The position numbers were made by a program, and so were the translations under genes. This document shows, piece by piece, positions 49,482 through 61,700 of a stretch of 64,000 bases of DNA. Every line of letters begins with the position of its first letter. Position 1 is the stretch's first letter. The stretch is taken from positions 1 through 64,000 of the forward strand of contig JAQGBZ010000119.1 of NCBI GenBank assembly GCA_034687125.1, written 5' to 3'. The stretch is from Neelides folsomi (lineage: Eukaryota > Arthropoda > Collembola > Neelipleona > Neelidae). A model generated the notes under the pieces. The model was given only the letters and a program-made list of their open reading frames with translations. It searched no databases and was not told the DNA's origin.

Positions 49482-50456
49482 TAAAAAGAAACAGTTTGAG
49501 GACTAATTGAATTTCAATTTAATATATATTTTACACATTTCTATTCCTGTTTATTCGCGTATAATACGCGTATAATCTGTTGAATTGATTCGTACGGTGC
49601 GTATTATACATGAGAGCGTATTGTACCAATTAAATGCGAGGGCGTATTGTGAATTGGAAAAAATTAAGCAGCATACTAATTACTAATGTATTTATGCATT
49701 TTCACATAAAATTAAGGTAATTTGGAGTGGCGAAGTATTCGCGTAGGATATATGTGTAGGATATGTGGCGAAGCGAATATTCGTGAAGATTTTCCTGCAA
49801 TTGTTGTTCAAACGAGTGGAAGGTATCTGAACAATTTTAAATGTGGATATCTGAATATAAATTATTTAACTAATTGCAAATAAATTTTAATGAGATATAC
49901 TAATTAATAATTTAAATAATTCCAATATCCCAAAATTTTAATCAGATAATTTATAAATACATGATTATTTAGACCTTTAAATAAAGTTTGATTGATTGAT
50001 TTCTCTCTCTTTCTATTAATCAGGATTGTCTGTGCGAACCAGAACGCCAAATGCTTGGAATCAACAGAGAAACCATTTATTTGATTAACCCATTTATTGT
50101 TTAGGTGGAATTATCCGGTGCATGCGGCGGTTGGAAGAACTTCTTATTTCGAATCATTTCAACGAATCGAATATTTAGCTAAATTATAAAAATAAAAAAA
50201 TATTTCTGATTTGTTCATACAAATAATATAAATAAATTTTATAATATAAAATATAAAAATAATTTGTAAAAAATTAATCGTATACTAAATTTTTATATTA
50301 CACTTTTTTAAAATAAAAAAAATTCATTTAAAAATTAACAATTTTATCAATCAATTTATTTCCGTAATTTGCAAAATTCTTTATTGGAATATATTAAATG
50401 ATTTAATGATGAAATAAAATAACATTATAAACAATTCATATAATTTTATGGCTAAA
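49482..50456. other. spacer with a CG-containing inverted repeat
   Basis: An 11-base inverted repeat GTATAATACGC (49559-49569) / GCGTATTATAC (49599-49609) could form a hairpin with a 29-base loop. Further GCGTATT copies follow to about 49650. The remainder is AT-rich without a gene. Confidence 0.45.
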
Positions 50457-52394
50457 TTAGAATAATTTTACAATTTTTGTGAATTTTTTAAAGAAATTAG
50501 TTAAATCATTAAAAACGGATGGCATTTGATCAATGAAATTTGATATGTAAACAAATATTGCCCAATTTTCATCTTCCAACACACTCCTTGCGCGTTTGTC
50601 CAAATAAGTCCCATTTTGGTAAACCCTTTCCGCCCGGATTACGAAATCCCCACAAACCCCCACGGCTTGGTAGAGCGAAATGGAATGGCCAGGGGGAATG
50701 GAGACGGAAACTTGAGTTGTTCGCGAGGGGGCCCAAGTGTTTGACCCCGAATTTCCCCAATCGTAACCAGAGGTCAAAGTTCCTTGAGTACCCAACCCAA
50801 AAATCCTCAAAATCGATTCTTTCTGTTCGCCAAACGGACCAATATCAATAGGTAACCATGCCGACGGCGGCAACCCTGGGATTGGAATTGGATTGTGCGG
50901 AATTGGATCTGGGGCGGGAACGGGCAATGGATTTACTGGCCCTTGGCGACCCTCAGGTTTCTTTTCCACCTCTCCTCTTTTTCCGGGTGGAACGGAGCGA
51001 TAGGAAAATGGGAATTGCGGTTTCGTTTTATTTTTCCTAATTCGATATTTTTGAATGGGTTGGTCGTCCAGGAAGCGACGTCGCCGCCGCCCTTGAACTT
51101 CTCTCGAACCGTTTCCCTGTTGGTATTGACCTGATAAAGAACCAATTCCGGTTTTCAATTTCGTTTTCCCATCTTTAGTGGATCTTGTGTCGGTAATGCC
51201 GACGCTTAGGGAATAGGAATAAGTCACTGATTGCATCCCCAAAACGTTGTCGAAATCAAAAAGAAGTTCCAAGTTGTCAGTTGGGAAACAAGTTATTGGA
51301 TCGGCTTTCAATTGACAGCATTTGAACTTCACAGAACTCACACCAACAAGATCATCTGAAATTAATAAAACAAAAATAAATATAAAAATGTTTACAATGT
51401 TTACAATCTGTTTTCAGCAAAATTTAAAAAAGGTTTTTCACAATTTAAACCCACCAAACTCAGAATTAAACTGTTTTACATACCCTTCATATGAAAAAGT
51501 GAAAATGTAATTAAATTCGGAGTTTGGAGAGTTTAACATTTGAAGAACGAAGGAACGTATTAAAAATTCAAATAAATATATTTCATCCATTTAATGCATT
51601 TATTAGTAAATTGGCAATTTTTTTAGTGTCACTGGAAACGAAATTTTTTTTAAATTTCGATTTCTTTTACTTCGAGAACTTTCAATTTACTCATATTAAA
51701 TGTTATTAATTTTAAATTAAATAATTATATTAAAATTAATAAAACACTTGAATTAAATTTTTAAATCAACATCAAATTGAATTATTAATTGTGCAATAGT
51801 ACTATTGAATTATTAATTATATTTTTAATTGCCGTCATCAAATGCCATTTTCGTTTTTGTCCTCAGTCCACAAACAGCTTGATATCTTGGGCAATTGTCG
51901 GGGTCTGACCAAGTTCCAGGTTGGTAATCCAAGTGATGTTCAATCATCTCATCCATTCGAGCCGAACATGGCATTCGGATATTCGTTAACCCAATCACGT
52001 CCCCGCCCTTCTCTTTCCCAATTTTAATTTCAAGTCCAGCGGCGTAGCCTTCGCAGAATTTAGCCCTACTCCATTCTCCCTCAGCGGCAACGTTACTTGT
52101 AACCTTGTTTGTGTCCTTGGTGCTTCCCGCAGTTCCACAAATCAGTTCAATTCCAGAAATCCCAAATGAATCTCCACTTTCAACTTCATTGCTTCTCACT
52201 ATGCGGGAATTGTCACTTTTGACCCTGAAGCCAATCGCGTACGTTTCGTGTTTGCAATTTGCCCATGGTCCCCAAAATCCCGGAAATTCGTCATTCTCCG
52301 AATCCCCCGTTAAAACATAATCCCTGCTCTCCCCATGTAGGAACTTGATTTTGAGCAAGAGAATAAAAATTTGGAATGTTTTATATTTTTTCAT
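50457..52394 (-). CDS. VMO1-domain protein with a long Gly/Pro-rich C-terminal region
   Basis: Two exons on the minus strand: 52394-51833 and 51355-50457 (486 residues). Exon 1 starts with a signal peptide (MKKYKTFQIFILLLKIKFLHG) and holds a VMO1 fold: FWGPWANCKHETYAIGFRVK, GISGIELICG, WSRAKFCEGYAAGLEIKIGK, GLTNIRMPC and GTWSDPDNCPRYQAVCGLRT. Exon 2 completes it with VGVSSVKFKCC, where VMO1 domains normally end, so the two exons belong to one gene. The join needs a GC-AG intron (donor after GATGACG). The extension then shows a beta-rich stretch (SVTYSYSLSVGITDTRSTKD), a pentabasic RRRRRF site that a furin-like protease could cut, a proline-rich linker and a second beta-rich part (TTQVSVSIPPGHSISLYQAV, then GVCGDFVIRAERV). 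The two beta-rich parts recall aerolysin/ETX-type folds, but this is only an inference. It is secreted, with egg coat or defence roles known for VMO1 relatives. Confidence 0.78.
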
Positions 52395-53173
52395 TATTTT
52401 ATATTTTACTGATTAATTGCATTTAAAAAATATGAATTTTAAATTCTCCTTACACTTCACAAATTTAAAAATATTTTTTTTTACATTATATACCTATATT
52501 TGTATAATTATTAGTTAACATTAAGTTTCAATCTTTCAATTGCTAAAATTCAAATATTGTAGACGAAGTGATGTAAGAACAAATATTTGTATAAAATAGT
52601 TATAATACATAATATTTTAATTTACATGTAGATGGAGAATATGGAGATGTAAGAAGCGTGTAATTAAGAAATATTAGTTATGGGTCTTTTTCCCTAGGTT
52701 TCTGAGAATTTTCTTATATAACTGGATTATTTTTTTCACCTTCTCACGACCTCAAGGCAAGTGTTGTAAATGATTTTCCGTACACTGGTTAATGTTAATC
52801 TTACATATTTTTTATAAATAAATAATTCTATAGAATTTCTCAGAATCGTTCAATTTATATTCAAAAATGTAGACAATCAAGTAAGTGGAAGAAGATAAAA
52901 TTGTATTTGAATAAATAATACACATTTACTTGATGTCTTACTGTAAAGCGGATAGCGGCCTATTTATCTTTAAACGCCTGTCTTTAAACGCATATATTAC
53001 ATGGACTAATCAACGTCTAATTGTAAGTTGAATCAAGTTTTTATTTTTCTTTTAGAATAATTGAATAATTGAAGAAGGAAGTTGGCAATGCGTAAAAATG
53101 TCTGTAATAAACAAACACTTTTGTAAACATGTTAGTCAACTTACTTTAAATTCCATGAAACCTAACCTAACTA
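52395..53173. other. AT-rich spacer
   Basis: Upstream of the VMO1-type gene. No gene seen; the promoter of that gene should lie in the first few hundred bases. Confidence 0.4.
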
Positions 53174-53485
53174 TCAAATGAAATAACTTGAAAGGCAAGC
53201 AGTGTAGATTAGTAAGGAGGAGAAATGCAAAGCTATTTGGTTTCTATGCACAAATTGAAAAGATTTGAGTCGTGTGACGTCCATGGAATTTTTGAAGAAA
53301 GCAACTTCATTGTCTTCTATTTTTGTAGCAGTATTTGTTGTCTTGCATGTTGCTGTGCACGAACTCGTTTTCTGGATGCATCTCCAATGAGTTGACTCTT
53401 TGTAGTTATAACATTTTGTGCATATAAATCCTTGGTATACTAACTGTGTCCCTCCTTTTTTGCCAGCCAAAAACCTTAAAGGCAT
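53174..53485 (-). CDS. FLYWCH-type zinc-finger ORF
   Basis: A 103-residue minus-strand ORF from ATG 53485. Its first half fits a FLYWCH domain: LRFLAGKKGGTQLVYQGFIC, then YNYKESTHWRC and SCTATCKTT, with the aromatic residues, the tryptophan-arginine-cysteine (WRC) and the final cysteine in the usual order. The GGTQLVYQGF phrase and WRC are strong markers. FLYWCH domains bind DNA and occur in chromatin factors such as Mod(mdg4) isoforms and in MULE-type transposases. The second half (FKNSMDVTRLKSFQFVHRN) has no recognised domain. It might be a complete small gene, one alternative 3' exon of a larger gene, or a transposon-derived relic. No second exon or transposase is visible nearby. Confidence 0.6.
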   Translation of the reverse strand: MPLRFLAGKKGGTQLVYQGFICTKCYNYKESTHWRCIQKTSSCTATCKTTNTATKIEDNEVAFFKNSMDVTRLKSFQFVHRNQIALHFSSLLIYTACLSSYFI

Positions 53486-54188
53486 TTTATAAAAATTTAA
53501 AAAAATATATTATGCGTTGAAATAAATATTGGAGTTATATGAAGTTATATTTTAAAATTATATTTTGAAGTTAATTTAAATTAATTTAAAAATTTTATGA
53601 AGTCAAATTTTAAAATTCTTATTTTGAAGTTTGCGGGAAGCTTTGACAAATACAAATTTTACGCTAATAAATACTCAAATAAATGTAATCTATACTTTAT
53701 TTAAAAATTAAAATTTTAAATAAAGTTATTTTGTAAAAAAATTTAAGAAATTAAGTAATATTGTTAATTTAAATGTTTCCTATGTAATGTCTATGGTGAT
53801 ATGTTGTCATGGCTAATTGTTAATATTTTACAAATCCTCTATATTTTTGAAAAGACTAATTAACCTTTAACTTTAACATACATACATATACATATACATA
53901 AATACTACATACATACATAGATACATAAATACTACATACATGTATGTATCTATGTATCTCCTACTTATTTTTTATAATTTAATTATTATATAAGCGAAAC
54001 ATATATAAGCCTATGAAAAGACACCAATAGCTTTGTATTGAAGTGCCATTTCAGCCCTATATTTGATATGTTCCCTAAAGGACCCAAAAAATAATTTATA
54101 TTAATTAAAAATTTCAAAACGTTTAAGTATTATTAAAAACTTTAAAATTTTGAAAAGTTTATTAATATAAATCATAAATACCTATCGG
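53486..54188. other. AT-rich spacer with CATA simple repeats
   Basis: No gene. CATACATA-type simple sequence runs from about 53876 to 53955, where TACATACATGTATGTA forms a perfect inverted repeat. Confidence 0.5.
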
Positions 54189-54209
54189 ATAAGTCATAGT
54201 TTACCCATT

Positions 54210-54365
54210 CAACTCGTGTGGAAAGACTCTTTGCCCATGGTGACAATAGTCCATGTCCATATACTATTGCCGGACCTTTAAACCGGTCCCCGGGCCGCCT
54301 TTAACCCCGCACTTCCACGTTCCACGAGCTGAATGGGAAACCGTTCTCCCCCTACCCCCATAAGC
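54210..54365. other. isolated GC-rich island of unknown nature
   Basis: About 150 bases are far richer in G and C than anything nearby (for example CCGGTCCCCGGGCCGCCTTT and GCACTTCCACGTTCCACGAG). No ORF of useful length runs through it and I do not recognise a structural RNA. It may be the eroded end of a repeat, a small non-coding RNA gene or foreign DNA. Confidence 0.5.
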
Positions 54366-54689
54366 ATACTAGCTATATGTAAATTTGTAGGCAGCGATTT
54401 TACAATTATCTTGCCGACTCTTAATTCTGAGGAAGAATGACTGATGTATACATCAGTCTATGTATAAATCGAGTTTTATGTGTAAAAATGCACATTTTTA
54501 TTAAAAAGGATATTCCTAAACAAAGAATTAACTTTAAATAAATGAATAGTTTAAGATAATATGAAGATGCATTAACATTGTTTTGATTACCACTAGCTCG
54601 TATATTTATATTTGTATTAAGGTATATGTATTAGGTATATATATGTATTAATATGTATTAATTTATATAAGCATTATGCCATTAATTGC

Positions 54690-54924
54690 TTATGGCATTT
54701 GAATTTTATGCCAATGAATCTTTGTGCCATATAAGCATTATGCCGTTAAATACGTAGGCCATAAGATTCTAATGCCATAAGATACCTAGACCATAAGATA
54801 CTTATGCCATAAGATACCTATGCCATAATATACTTATGCCATAAGATACCAAGGCCATAAGATACTTAGGCCAATACAATTATGCCAATGTTTACCTATG
54901 CCAATACATATTATGCCATACTTT
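54690..54924. repeat. 16-base tandem array (ATGCCATAAGATACYT type)
   Basis: About a dozen imperfect units of the form ATGCCATAAGATACYT follow each other, with more worn units at both ends (GCCATATAAGCATT, GCCAATACATATT). The array ends exactly where the Tc1-like transposase fragment begins. Confidence 0.85.
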
Positions 54925-55720
54925 GATGTTCCCGCGGCTATGAAGGAAAAGAGATTGAAATGGGCACAAAAATACAGACGCTGGAAAGATGATGGGGACG
55001 ATGTCGTTTGGAGCGACGAGTCACCATTCTTGGTTTTTGAATGAAATACAGGATTAAGAGTTATTCGAAAAAAGGTGTTTAAATTTTCCGCTTTGCTTTT
55101 GGCTAATTAGTAATTTGCTTAAATAAATATCACGCTTTTGGCTTAAATTTCTTATTGCATTTTAGGATGAGGCCTTCGTTCACGAGTGCGTTAATCGTAA
55201 GGTAAAATACCCCAAAATGCCTGGGGTCTGGTCTGGGGATGCATGAGCAGTAGAGGAGTCGGACATATAAAATTCATTGACAGGACAATTAAACAAAAGG
55301 ATTATCAAGACATTCTTCAGTCTCATCTCCTTCCTTCAATACAAAGGCTTGTTCCAAATGGGAATTTTACATTCCAACAGGATGGAGCACACAGCGAAAA
55401 CGACAAAACAGTGGTTGAGAGATAAAAATATCAACGTTATGAATTCGCCGCCAAGCTCCCCGGATATGAACGTAATCGAAACTCTGTGGGGTATTTTTAA
55501 AAAGCCGGTAAGAAATGAAAATCCTTCCAATATTCAAGATTTGAAAAGGATCTTGCAGGAAAAATGGGATAAAATTACACCTGAAACGTGTAAACGCTTA
55601 GTTTCCTCCATGCCTCTAAGAGTTAAAGAGCTGATTAGGGTTAAAGACGATGTAACTAAATATCAATGTTTTTTCAGTTATAATTTTATTTATCTTATTT
55701 CTTATAGTTAAACTATATTG
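54920..55720 (+). mobile_element. degenerate Tc1-like DNA transposon (transposase fragment)
   Basis: The segment opens with FDVPAAMKEKRLKWAQKYRR and reaches VVWSDESPF, whose Asp (55015-55017) is the first catalytic residue. After a gap with a TGA, SRGVGHIKFIDRTIKQKDYQ leads to FTFQQDGAH with the second Asp (55381-55383). After a shift of frame, SSPDMNVIETLWGIFKKPVR follows, with the catalytic Glu at 55478-55480. The end RCLVSSMPLRVKELI-type region is present (KRLVSSMPLRVKELIRVKDD). This order is that of Tc1 DD34E transposases. The N-terminal DNA-binding domain is missing, there are several frame breaks, and no terminal inverted repeats are obvious, so it is a dead fragment. Confidence 0.85.
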
Positions 55721-58700
55721 TTAATTGAATAAAACAAAATTAAAGTTCATAATACTTTTAAATTCTTTAATAAAAGGAAAGGAAACTAGTTGTGCCAAGG
55801 CTATTGCACTAGGGATGTATAATAAAGATTTGCATATTCAGTAAAAGGGGTAAAACCAAAGTAATGTCTTTATAAGCATTTAAGCGCAATAAATCAAAAG
55901 TATTGAAAGTAAAATATGTTAAATGTTGAATTATATGAGCCGAAGTTTGACATTTGTTGGAGGAGGAAATTTCTTTAATGGGATCTTTGCGGTATTGTGA
56001 AGAAGGCTTGAAATGATGGGTATAATTAAGACTTTGTCTCTCACAAACATACCTTTAAAGACCTCTGAGGCTGTAATTAAGGAGACCCATAAATTAAATA
56101 CAAATGTGGTTAAGTCCAAAGAACATTTTCTATTCATTCAAACCCTTTAAAGATCCCATTAGGAAATTTTTGTATTAATAAAATTAAATCATTAAAATGT
56201 TCAATTCCTCTTATAACACAAACTTATAAGTTTTCACTAAATTATTTTTATTATTAGACTCACATTAAAATTGGCAGTAAGAAAGTGTAATGGAAATTTG
56301 TAACTTTTCCATCTTAGGTAATTTGGAGTAATTTGAGTTGTGTGATTAACTTTTGAGGCCCACCTTGGATGCCTCTTTTTTTCTACCGCCGTCAATCCTT
56401 TTAAATCTTCATCCCCCCGTTTCCGATAATTAAGTTAATCGTGGCATTAACAATAATTGGTTTCATTCTATTCCACCGGACTTTTATTTCCTCCTTCACA
56501 AAAAGGGAGTAGTTGATGAGAGAAAGGAAGGGCCAAATATTGTCCTCTAGACGAGTAAAAAACTCATAAAAAAACCAACGACACGAGGTCTCTTCCTCTG
56601 ACAATAAATACAGAGATAGGTGAATTCATACTCACTATTGTTTTTATGATCTCGTGCCTTAATTTCGTATGTGAATGGAAGGGCGAATATTGTCGTGAAA
56701 TGGAAAACCTTAGGAATTGGATTGGAGAGGAAGAGAGAGAGATGTCTTATAAGAGCTAAATGTATAATGCGGACGATGGGGATCCTTTTGGTCTCCCAAG
56801 GGAGATCTTACGTTTTGAACAATCTTTCCCTCACTTCCCACACGATCCCATTGATCAGCTCTCAAAATTTCATACACATTTTTATGGCACATCGGCACAT
56901 TTCCCACCTTCACTTCACAATTCCAAAACATTTTTTCAATACTCAAAAAAGCTCGATGTGGAATAAATTCCCAATTGGCCTTTGCTATTCTTTTCTCTCT
57001 TTCCGATTCAAAATGTAGTATGGAAAAGACAAATATTCTTTCAATCTCTTTTTTATGGAACATTCAAATCCTTTTTTTGATTTTCACCCCGCTGTCCTTC
57101 ATATTTAATATTATGATTTGATACATTGAATCAAAGCAATATAAATAAATAAGCTACATAAATGTATTGTATTACATACATATTGTATGGTATTGTATTG
57201 TATACTTTATATATGTAAATTGATATTTAAATAGTATTATGAAAAATAAATAGTAATATGTATATTGTATATTTAATAATTGTTATTTGTATATGGGATA
57301 ATAAAAATATTTAAGATGTGAATCTATTAAACGTAGGAGGAAAGTCATAAGAAGAGGTTCAGATTTCCATTTGAGCCTTCAAATCATTTGGCAATAATTT
57401 TCCCACAAGATACAAAGTATTTGATATTTGAAAATGGGTTTCTTACGATCACGATTTGAACCAACTGACATGAGATTGAAGTTGATTGATTGAATTCTAA
57501 ATGCTGTGGGATGGAAACAATTTATGTATTTTTATGACTAGCTTCAATTGGATTAAACTCTTCAATTGTTCATTGTGTATTTCTCCTGTTATTTGAATTG
57601 AATTGTTGAGAAATCCCAATTACTCTTCATTCACTTACAAGATAAGGTGAGTCCAATTACTTAAAACAAAGATGATTCTAAATAATGATCTTTTTTCAAT
57701 CTCCTTTGTCTTCCCTCTCTATAAGATGTCACGAGAAGATTCATTCATTCTTATCATATGATTCATATGAGAGTGGTCGTGTAAATCTGATCAAGTTCTT
57801 TGGTGTAATTGTAAGTTATTGAAATGTAACGGGTTGTTTGATGTTTCTCTCCAGAAGTGAAAAGTGGTAATATATAAATAAATAATGCCTTCTTGGGAGA
57901 GGAGCGAAGGGAGTTAATGGAGGCACATAAAGGGATGGTATTAGCCAAGAAAGTAAACTGGATTAAAGTGATTCTGATGAATTCTTTTCTTTATTAAAAG
58001 AGCGTGAGTGCAGAGCTGAGACTGATTTGTATTCCAGCCCTGTGGAGAAACTCATTTGTTATTCCAACGGAACCCTCGCCCTCTAAACCCCGTAAATCCA
58101 TATACACACAGTCGAGTACGAATGAGACTAATCAATAACTTGGATTCAATCATTAAAACAAGTTAAAGACTCTCAATAACTATTTCAAATATGAATGAAT
58201 AAATCGGAAAATAAAGAGGCCGAAAATCCAGAAGGTTTTTCAAATTCATATTTTCATTTCCTGTCCATTCTTTAAGGTTTCAATTATCAAATACTTATTT
58301 AAGAATTATAACTAATTTCAATTATACAATTATTCAATTATAACAAATTTAATTTCGTTATTTCAATGTTATACTCCTATCTACTCCTACTTACATATAT
58401 CTAATATTTAAAAAAAATTCTCATTTTACAGAGATGAATGTTTTAATTTTTTTAATAATTTTGTTTTATTCTTACAAATTACAAATAATTGTAAATTATT
58501 AATATTGAGATTTTAAACGTAAGGAAAAATTATTATTTTTAGTTAGGTAATTGCAATTTCTTTAAACATTTTGAATTTTTAATTAAATGGAAATTTGAGT
58601 TATTTGAACCAGTCTTGTGAAAGTACAAAATGAAGTTATTAAAATTTGACTTGTTTGAGCATAATAGAATGAAAACATCATTTCTTTTCAACGACGCACT

Positions 58701-61700
58701 GTTTTTTGTGTTTCATATACCATTTATATAATACACATATTGTATATTACCATTGGTGATTGACTCATTTTGGTTCTCTTGACGTGTGTGTGTGAAAGTG
58801 GAGGAAATGGGAATTTTGAAGTCTATGAAGATACATGTAGTTTTAATAGGCTGAGGACGTGTAGAGCCGGAAGGGAGAGAATTGAGATTCTGGTCGATGA
58901 TTATAAAAGGGACCCAACGGAGAGAGTCGTGAAGATGAGACGGGGAGGAAATGGAACTTGCAAATTCACTCATTTGCATTTCTTTGCCTCAATCCTCTTT
59001 CTTTCCACACTGGAAGACTCTTCCCCTTATTGGCAACCTTTTCAATTCTCAAAACTTCTCATCTTCATTTTGAAATCCTCTTTGTAAGAACAAAATCGTT
59101 CTCATTTTCTCCTTCTTTCTCCCTTCCATTCCGAGCACAATGGAAGCTATATGCTTTCTCTCATTCAAACCACTCACTTTTTCATACACTCTGTTTCATA
59201 TAAAATTCCTTATAAATTTAAATAGTAAGCTGACAAGTTCTTATATAAAGTAATAGTAAATATATGTAGTTAGATAGCCAACTTAAGTTTGTAAAGAATC
59301 CTAATGGTAAATAGTTGAAATTGAATAAAGAAGGATTTGAGAAAGAAAGATGAACCATTTATTATTCGGCTTATATCATACATTTTAAATATCATATAGG
59401 TAATATATGCATTATATGCTTAATAGACCAAGTTGAGTGGGATTGGTGAGTGTATTAAAATAGTAAAATAGTTTTCTTCACATCAACTTACCGCGTGTCA
59501 CCGAATTCCATACTTTGTAAATTGCTTATCATTTATCATGTTATATAATCTATCATCATCCCCTCTCCATTTCTCCCTATTCCCTTACCCAATTATAGAT
59601 GCATCAAAATGTCCCATTTACCAATTACATTGTCAATCTTAATTTCCTATTCATTCCCTCTCCTACTCAATTTCCTATTGGAATTTATATTGGAATTTCC
59701 TACTCAAAATCATTTCTCATTTTTATACTTCAAAAAATTAATATAGAGTGCTATTGTAGTTTACAATATAATATATTCTAATATAATAGTATTTATAATA
59801 AAGTATGTGTTCTGAATTATGTATGTCTATGTATGTATCTTTAATAAGATTTCATGTTCATAATTTAATTAAGCTTTGTATTTTAAGTATATGAAAGTTG
59901 TCAGTGATTTTATAGTTTTATGATGTGAATTAAAGAGATTTTAATCCTTTTTATTAAATATAGAATTTCCTTACGACCATTTATTTTTAATTCTTGCGTG
60001 TTTATTTCCTAACCACTTAGGTAAATACCTATACAATATAAGTGTATAAATATATATTAATAATATGCATAGGATACGTTACAATAATGAAGTATTACAT
60101 ATATATTGTACTATATTTAAATATTACTATATTATATATTACATTAGACTCGAGATTTGGATATTAATGCAGGTGTACATAAGTACAAGTGAAGAATTAA
60201 ATAAAGCACTTATAGTATTTATGTAAGTATACATATATGGTATTTGTAGAATGTATTTAGATATTCCATGTATGTTACTTCATTGAGATTTTATAGCGCT
60301 CATTAAATTAATCTTAAGTTTGTTAAATAATAAAATGGTTTTTTTGTTCCTGCACGCATTTCCGGCGACTGTAAAACGTTCCAATTTTAGTAATAGGAGA
60401 AATATCCGAGGGATTTTGTGAATTGTAAAGGAATGCTGATTTGGTTTTATGAACTTTTAAGCTCCGGAGCTTAGGAATGAATATAATTCTTAACTTAATG
60501 ACTTGTGCGTTAAGGGAATCAAGTGGTTAGTCGATATTTATTCCAATGTGGTGGGTTTAATCTCAACAGGAAGATAAATAAGGATTCTTTGGCGAAGATA
60601 AGTGGAGACATGAAGGGACCGCGATAAATGTTTCCACAGGCTTACCAATTTTCATCGACCCAAAGATCACTCAGATACCACTGGGATTTACCAACACATT
60701 TTTCAATACAAACTTGATCAATCTGCATATATTACATATATCTATATTTATAAGATAAATTGCATATCCAGTACATTCTTATTAGCTATACAATATATTT
60801 ATTCCCACTAATATTAAGACATATATTGAATCTATCTATCATCATTTTTTTCTGTTCAAATGTTTTCAAAATGGACTATTTTTACAAATGCGTGTAAAAA
60901 TGTTCCTATACTTATCAATCACAATTTCACAATTTTCATTCATTGCGTATACATAGCATATATGCATTATCATATACCTATTAAATAATAAATGGAATTG
61001 ATTTCTTATAAGGAGTTTGGTTATATCGATCAACTAAAAGTATTACTACCAAGTAAAGTATCTCTAGCTATATTGGTATAACTTTATAATTCGCCGCTTT
61101 GAAGTTAATTTTGAAGGCTGCGAACACGAGGGTCATTTTGAAAAAGAATTTGAAAAGGTCAAGTGTCCTCATTGAAGGAAATGGACCTTGAGAATGTTAC
61201 ATTTATCTAAATGACCATTCCAATACGCCTTTATTTCCCCAATGAGGCAGAGGATTCGGTTAAAGGACATTGAAGACATCGATGAAATGAATTGAATTCC
61301 TTTGGTCACTTGACCTTTAAATCTCTTTATCAATTTGGTCCTGAACAAAGCTGTGAATTTTCCTTGTTATCTTTTGATTCCTCACCGAATAGCCGGAAGG
61401 AGATGAGAATTTCACTCAAATTCCTCCAACCGGCCCATGCGGTTCAAAGCTCTATCCAAAATCAAACTTCCACAAGTGTGGAAATCACCCCGAATGAGTT
61501 GATTGAAAAAGATTCACCGGATCTCAAAGTGCAATCGAATTCCTTTCTTTCATCTTCCCCTTCCCATCCAATTGGGAGGAAATTATCAAAAACCTACAAA
61601 GCCTTCAAAGTTGGAATTAATTGGAAATGTGTGAATTGGGGAATATTGGAAATCTTAATTGGGGCTGAGTTCGTTATTTTCCATTTTAATTGAACGCCCA

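Noticed and set aside
56671-57063. ORFs of 115 and 117 residues on opposite strands
   Set aside because: Mirror ORFs over the same bases without domains. They arise from a GA/CT-biased block.
61292-61693. A 133-residue plus-strand ORF with mixed composition
   Set aside because: No recognisable domain, no start context, no paralog in the window and no splice partner. It stays a weak candidate that transcripts could revive.
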